Assembly (NCBI GenBank): GCA_025612375.1
Contig: JAAXKN010000002.1
Location: forward strand, 1-64,000
Reading direction: 5' to 3'
Source of the DNA: Ignavibacteria bacterium
GTDB taxonomy: Bacteria; Bacteroidota; Ignavibacteria; Ignavibacteriales; SURF-24
Length of the DNA: 64,000 nucleotides
The translations under genes and the position numbers were made by a program. Under the pieces are notes generated by a model. That model did not search any database. It saw only the letters and a list, made by a program, of their open reading frames with translations, and was not told where the DNA came from. This document shows, piece by piece, positions 60,616-64,000 of this stretch (positions are counted from its first letter, which is position 1; each line of letters begins with the position of its first letter).

Positions 60616-60969
60616 ATGGTAGATTTTAATGTGGAGACGCGCGAAAACAGTCATGTAAATGTCGTCAATTTGCATGGCTATCTCGATGCACACACAGCAC
60701 CTGAACTGGAGGATGTTTTCACAAAACTAATAGATAATAAAAGATACAAAGTTGTCGTGAACTTTGAAGATCTTGCTTACATAAGCAGTGCCGGACTCGG
60801 CGTTTTTATGGCATACGTCGAGACCATGCGGGAGAATGACGGGGACATTAAATTTTCAAATATGAGCCCGAAGATCTACAACATTTTTGACTTACTGGGT
60901 TTTCCGCTGTTGTACGAGTTCTACAGAGATGAAAAAGAGGCCGTTCAAAAGTTCAACGAGAAGAGTTAA
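60616..60969 (+). CDS. STAS-domain anti-anti-sigma factor, copy 2
   Basis: A 117-residue RsbV/SpoIIAA-like protein with the phospho-Ser region LAYISSAGLGVFMAY and N-terminal VVNLHGYLDAHTAPELEDVF. It stands between a SpoIIE phosphatase and an RsbW-like kinase, the minimal set for partner switching. GGGAGAGG precedes the ATG by 7 bases. It ends 2 bases before the TTG of the next gene. Confidence 0.94.
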   Translation: MVDFNVETRENSHVNVVNLHGYLDAHTAPELEDVFTKLIDNKRYKVVVNFEDLAYISSAGLGVFMAYVETMRENDGDIKFSNMSPKIYNIFDLLGFPLLYEFYRDEKEAVQKFNEKS

Positions 60970-60971
60970 TA

Positions 60972-61403
60972 TTGAAAACTGCAAATAAATTATTCGAAAA
61001 AGAGCTGGTTGTCAAAAGTACTACCGATAACCTGGCGCTGATAAGAGACTTCACGAAGTCCGCGGCGCAGAAGTGCGGTTTTACAGAGGAGACTATAGAC
61101 AAGATAGCGCTGGCAGTAGACGAGGCCTGCACAAATGTGATAAAGCATGCCTACAAGTATTCCCCCGAAGGCGATATCATTGTCAATATTAACATCAACC
61201 ACAATAAAATGACCGTCTCCATTACCGATCATGGCACTAACTTCGATCCGTCGCTGGTTCCCGAGCCTGACGTAAAGAAGTACTACCGCCAGCATAAGAT
61301 CGGCGGCCTGGGAATCTATCTGATGCGGAAGCTGATGGATGAGGTGAATTTCAGTTCAGTTGCGGGCAGTAAAAATCAGGTCGTCCTAGTTAAATACTTT
61401 TAA
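60972..61403 (+). CDS. RsbW/SpoIIAB-like anti-sigma serine kinase
   Basis: A 143-residue HATPase-type protein: ALAVDEACTNVIKHAY (N-box), SITDHGTNFDPS (G1-like) and GLGIYLMRKLMDEV (G2). Such kinases phosphorylate STAS partners and bind sigma factors. The start is TTG at 60972, since no ATG is near the N-terminus. Its sigma partner is not proven; the ECF factor nearby is a candidate, but RsbW proteins usually bind sigma-B/F types. Confidence 0.93.
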   Translation: MKTANKLFEKELVVKSTTDNLALIRDFTKSAAQKCGFTEETIDKIALAVDEACTNVIKHAYKYSPEGDIIVNININHNKMTVSITDHGTNFDPSLVPEPDVKKYYRQHKIGGLGIYLMRKLMDEVNFSSVAGSKNQVVLVKYF

Positions 61404-61415
61404 GAAAGTACACGA

Positions 61416-63098
61416 ATGAACAGTTATGACATAGATGGAGCAAAAAGAAATCTTTCTGCTTTGGTAGATTTCAGTAATTTCATTAATTCAAGCCTGGATT
61501 TGAAATTTATCTTAAGCAATCTTCTTCTTACCTGCTTCGGTAAATTCCATACAACGAAGGGGCTTGTAGCCCTTGTAGATGAAGACAATAAGCTGAGGGT
61601 AAAGGCCTTCAAGGGTTTTACGCAGGCAATGGCCGATGAATTCCCCGATGCTCTTCTTTGCGGTGAATGCTTTACTTCCAAAGGCCTTGAGGCATTCTGT
61701 GAAAAATTCCACATTGCATATTCCCAGAATATAGTCTGCTCACAGGGAGTGAAAGGCGCCATCTTCTTAGGCGAGCGCCTGAATAAAAAAGAATACTCCC
61801 CGGATGACAAAGAGTTTGTAGGCACACTGGTTAATATTGCCGCTACGGCAATTGAGAACTCGACTTTTGTTGAAAAGCTGAAGGACTTAAACCGCAGCCT
61901 CGATTCCAAGGTAAGCATGCTTTCCTCGCTTTTTGAACTTAGCAAGGAGTTCTCGGGCATATTTGACCCTTCGAGGGTTGGAAAACTCCTGGTTTACTCT
62001 GTAATAGGGCAGCTTCTGGTATCAAACTACGCCGTTGTGCTCTGCAGTCCTGAAGGTCTGCAGGTTCTGGAGGCCAATTTCCCAAAGAAGCTTCTTGAAA
62101 CGCTTAAAGTCTGCAATGCTAATGAAGTGACAAGCGCCTTAAGGAAATCTGAATTTACAGAAGAGCTTCTGCCGCTTGCCACGCTTGGCGTTGAGCTGAT
62201 CATTCCGATGCAGATACAGGGGGAGACCAAGGGGCTCATACTTCTGGGCAAGCGCTTTAACAAGGAAGAGTTTAAGGAGTCTGACATAGAATTTATTTAT
62301 GCCACGGGAAGCCTTGCCATAATATCCATTGAAAACGCGAAGCTTTTTAAGGAGGCTCTGGAAAAGCAGAGGATGGAAGAGGACCTGGAAATTGCGCGCG
62401 ACATACAGAAAAACCTTTTCCCGCAGAAGATACCCAAACTTAAGAGCTTTGAAATCTCAGCCATAAACGTTTCCTCCAAACAGGTTGGCGGCGACTACTA
62501 CGATGTAATTAAACTTGCGGAGAATGACTATCTTATTGCAATTGGCGACGTATCGGGTAAAGGCGTTCCGGCCGCGCTGCTAATGGCTAACCTGCAGGCT
62601 TTCTTAAAGTCCATCTGCCGCCAGGGGCTTGAGCTTAACAAGGCCACAGACATGATCAACGACCTCATCTCGGAAAACACGGCCATGGGCAACTTTATTA
62701 CTTTTTTCTGGGGTGTGCTTAATGATGAAACAAAAAGCCTGACTTATGTTAATGCCGGGCATAACCCTCCTTTACTTGTGCGCAACGGAGAGATAAGGAA
62801 ACTGACAAAGGGAGGAATGATACTTGGGGTCTTAAAGACCGTGGTTCCTTACATCTCCGAGACAGTAAGCCTTGAGGCCGGGGACACACTGATACTTTTT
62901 ACCGACGGCGTAACAGAAGCTATGAATAAGAACATGGAAGAGTTTACAGATGAAAAACTGGAGCATCTGGCAGCAGGATTGAAAAATGAAACTGCAGGAG
63001 AGATACTGCAGAAAATAAGGGCTGAAGTTGAAACGTTTGTCAACGGGGCAAACCAGTCCGACGATATAACACTTTTGACCGTAAAGGTAAAACCGTAA
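61416..63098 (+). CDS. tandem-GAF SpoIIE phosphatase
   Basis: A 560-residue soluble protein with two GAF domains (about 20-155 and 170-310), a coiled linker (EKQRMEEDLEIARDIQKNLFPQK, about 318-340) and a SpoIIE-type PP2C phosphatase (about 350-560): GGDYYDVIKL, GDVSGKGVPAALLMANLQAFL, LTYVNAGHNPPLLVR, LFTDGVTEAMN and QSDDITLLTVKV. Without TM segments, it is a cytosolic counterpart of the first phosphatase, so two inputs may act on one STAS pool. The next gene starts 12 bases later. Confidence 0.94.
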   Translation: MNSYDIDGAKRNLSALVDFSNFINSSLDLKFILSNLLLTCFGKFHTTKGLVALVDEDNKLRVKAFKGFTQAMADEFPDALLCGECFTSKGLEAFCEKFHIAYSQNIVCSQGVKGAIFLGERLNKKEYSPDDKEFVGTLVNIAATAIENSTFVEKLKDLNRSLDSKVSMLSSLFELSKEFSGIFDPSRVGKLLVYSVIGQLLVSNYAVVLCSPEGLQVLEANFPKKLLETLKVCNANEVTSALRKSEFTEELLPLATLGVELIIPMQIQGETKGLILLGKRFNKEEFKESDIEFIYATGSLAIISIENAKLFKEALEKQRMEEDLEIARDIQKNLFPQKIPKLKSFEISAINVSSKQVGGDYYDVIKLAENDYLIAIGDVSGKGVPAALLMANLQAFLKSICRQGLELNKATDMINDLISENTAMGNFITFFWGVLNDETKSLTYVNAGHNPPLLVRNGEIRKLTKGGMILGVLKTVVPYISETVSLEAGDTLILFTDGVTEAMNKNMEEFTDEKLEHLAAGLKNETAGEILQKIRAEVETFVNGANQSDDITLLTVKVKP

Positions 63099-63110
63099 AG
63101 GCAATAACCG

Positions 63111-64000
63111 ATGAAAAATATAAAAGCTTTCATTCAGAAATACAGGCAGAAACTCATCATTTTCTCTACTGTTGTGCTGGCCATAATAGGGGTTACCAAC
63201 CTGTACTATAATCTGAAGATAAATCCCATATCAAATGACGAATGCCTCTGGGTTCCCCATATAGAGGGGCAGGATACACTCATCTATTTTGACAAGGTGA
63301 AAAATGGCGGCGTGGCCTGGAATGCCGGAATCAGAAACGGCGACCGCCTGATTGCAATTAATAACGTAAAGCTTACTAATGTAATGCTCGCCTCGCTCAC
63401 GCTGAACAAATTTCATGAAGGGGAATATGCGCCTTATACTTATGAGAGAAAGGGAGAGAAATTTAATACAACAGTATATGTAAAGAAACTGATAAATTTC
63501 AGCAATCTGGGTTTTAACCTGCTCGGCATAATCTGGCTTTTTGTGGGTTTTGTTGTTATTATGGCAAAACCGAACGGCTACGTTCAGCGCCTGTTCTACA
63601 GGGTGGGCGTACTCTTTGTGCTTTCGTTTACCTATACTTTTCTTTCCTCTGAAAATATACCCAACTCGCTGAGGAATGCGGCTTTGGTGCCGGCAATTAT
63701 AGATTTTGTCTGGACATTTTCGGCCTATCTGCTTCCCTTTATGATTATATACTTTTTCTGGCATTTCCCGAAGCCCTTTAAGGGTGTGGATAAGGTCTGG
63801 GTCCGCCGCATGTTCTTTATAATTCCGGGGATCTTCTTTGTCATATCTTATATATACAGGGTTTTCTTTGTTTACATACCGGGTACGACAGAAAATTACA
63901 AGTACGTCATGCTGTCGGTAAGTCTACTGATAGGGGTGGGGCTTTTGTCCGGGCTTATTTCTCTTATTGTAAGCTACAAACGCCTGAAGACAAGAAGCGA
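63111..64000 (+). CDS. PDZ-domain multi-TM protein, cut by the window end
   Basis: An open frame from ATG 63111 without stop to the end, 296 codons. TM1 lies about 14-32, then an extracytoplasmic PDZ-like domain (about 55-115: NGGVAWNAGIRNGDRLIAINNVKL), followed by at least five TM segments (from about 130: NLLGIIWLFVGFVVIM; VLFVLSFTYTFL; FMIIYFFWHFP). The missing C-terminus may carry a SpoIIE or kinase module, as in the neighbouring phosphatase genes, but the sequence does not show it. Starts 12 bases after the second phosphatase, so it belongs to the same unit. Confidence 0.8.
   Translation, partial: MKNIKAFIQKYRQKLIIFSTVVLAIIGVTNLYYNLKINPISNDECLWVPHIEGQDTLIYFDKVKNGGVAWNAGIRNGDRLIAINNVKLTNVMLASLTLNKFHEGEYAPYTYERKGEKFNTTVYVKKLINFSNLGFNLLGIIWLFVGFVVIMAKPNGYVQRLFYRVGVLFVLSFTYTFLSSENIPNSLRNAALVPAIIDFVWTFSAYLLPFMIIYFFWHFPKPFKGVDKVWVRRMFFIIPGIFFVISYIYRVFFVYIPGTTENYKYVMLSVSLLIGVGLLSGLISLIVSYKRLKTRS

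Noticed and set aside
63231-63764. 177-codon open frame on the minus strand
   Set aside because: Antisense to the PDZ/membrane protein, which has a coherent PDZ motif and TM segments in the operon direction.

Overview
The window looks like a chromosomal piece of an Ignavibacteria-type bacterium of the Bacteroidota/Chlorobiota (FCB) group. The reasons are a PorV/PorQ-type outer-membrane protein, many Sec-type signal peptides ending AQ or SAQ, a large flagellar operon (rare in typical Bacteroidota but known in Ignavibacteria), and a SpoIIE/STAS regulatory network. The placement is an inference from gene content. No rRNA, tRNA, CRISPR array, prophage or transposase gene was seen.

Layout. 1-6.3 kb: gpmI, a PorV-like protein, a lipoprotein, and an SppA protease fused to a beta-barrel-like N-terminus. 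6.4-10.5 kb: an OmpR-type two-component pair, a small exported protein and an exported protein with two tandem jelly-roll repeats. 10.6-18.7 kb: an HTH-PTS IIA fusion followed by a six-gene membrane complex homologous to Hyf/Hyc/Ech group 4 hydrogenases. Its large subunit has lost all four Ni-ligand cysteines, so it is an Ehr-type (energy-converting hydrogenase-related) complex and not a hydrogenase. 18.9-38.1 kb: one co-directional flagellar/motility block behind a good sigma-54 promoter candidate. It contains fliA, two HDOD paralogues, a degenerate histidine kinase, a fliK-like gene, fhlB, flgF-flgG-flgA-flgH-flgI-flgJ-flgN-flgK-flgL, two separate motAB stator pairs, fliW-csrA and three response regulators, two of them with unusual output domains.

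38.1-54.3 kb is a patchwork of mostly single genes: a DUF6599-like protein, a Tat-exported DUF362 protein, mismatch uracil-DNA glycosylase, a PRC-barrel protein, nucleoside hydrolase, TatD, TcdA, a B12-binding radical SAM protein with CX4CX2C spacing, a DUF305 tandem protein, an NRAMP-related transporter with altered metal-site motifs, a histidine kinase and an amidase. Families of short palindromes of REP type sit in three intergenic gaps here and at 8.7 kb.

54.5-64 kb: purA, then a regulatory island with a STAS protein, an ECF sigma factor with a candidate self-promoter, an unknown membrane-anchored protein, two SpoIIE-type PP2C phosphatases with GAF domains, a second STAS protein, an RsbW-like anti-sigma kinase and a PDZ/membrane protein cut off by the window end. 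Together these could form a partner-switching circuit in which phosphatases dephosphorylate STAS proteins that in turn bind the RsbW-like kinase. The sigma factor it controls is not identified by the sequence.

Most likely points of novelty: the Ni-less Ehr complex with its PTS IIA-HTH neighbour, the pseudokinase and unusual receivers in the flagellar operon, the barrel-SppA fusion, the motA/motB overlap without a conventional start, and the partner-switching island next to an ECF sigma factor.
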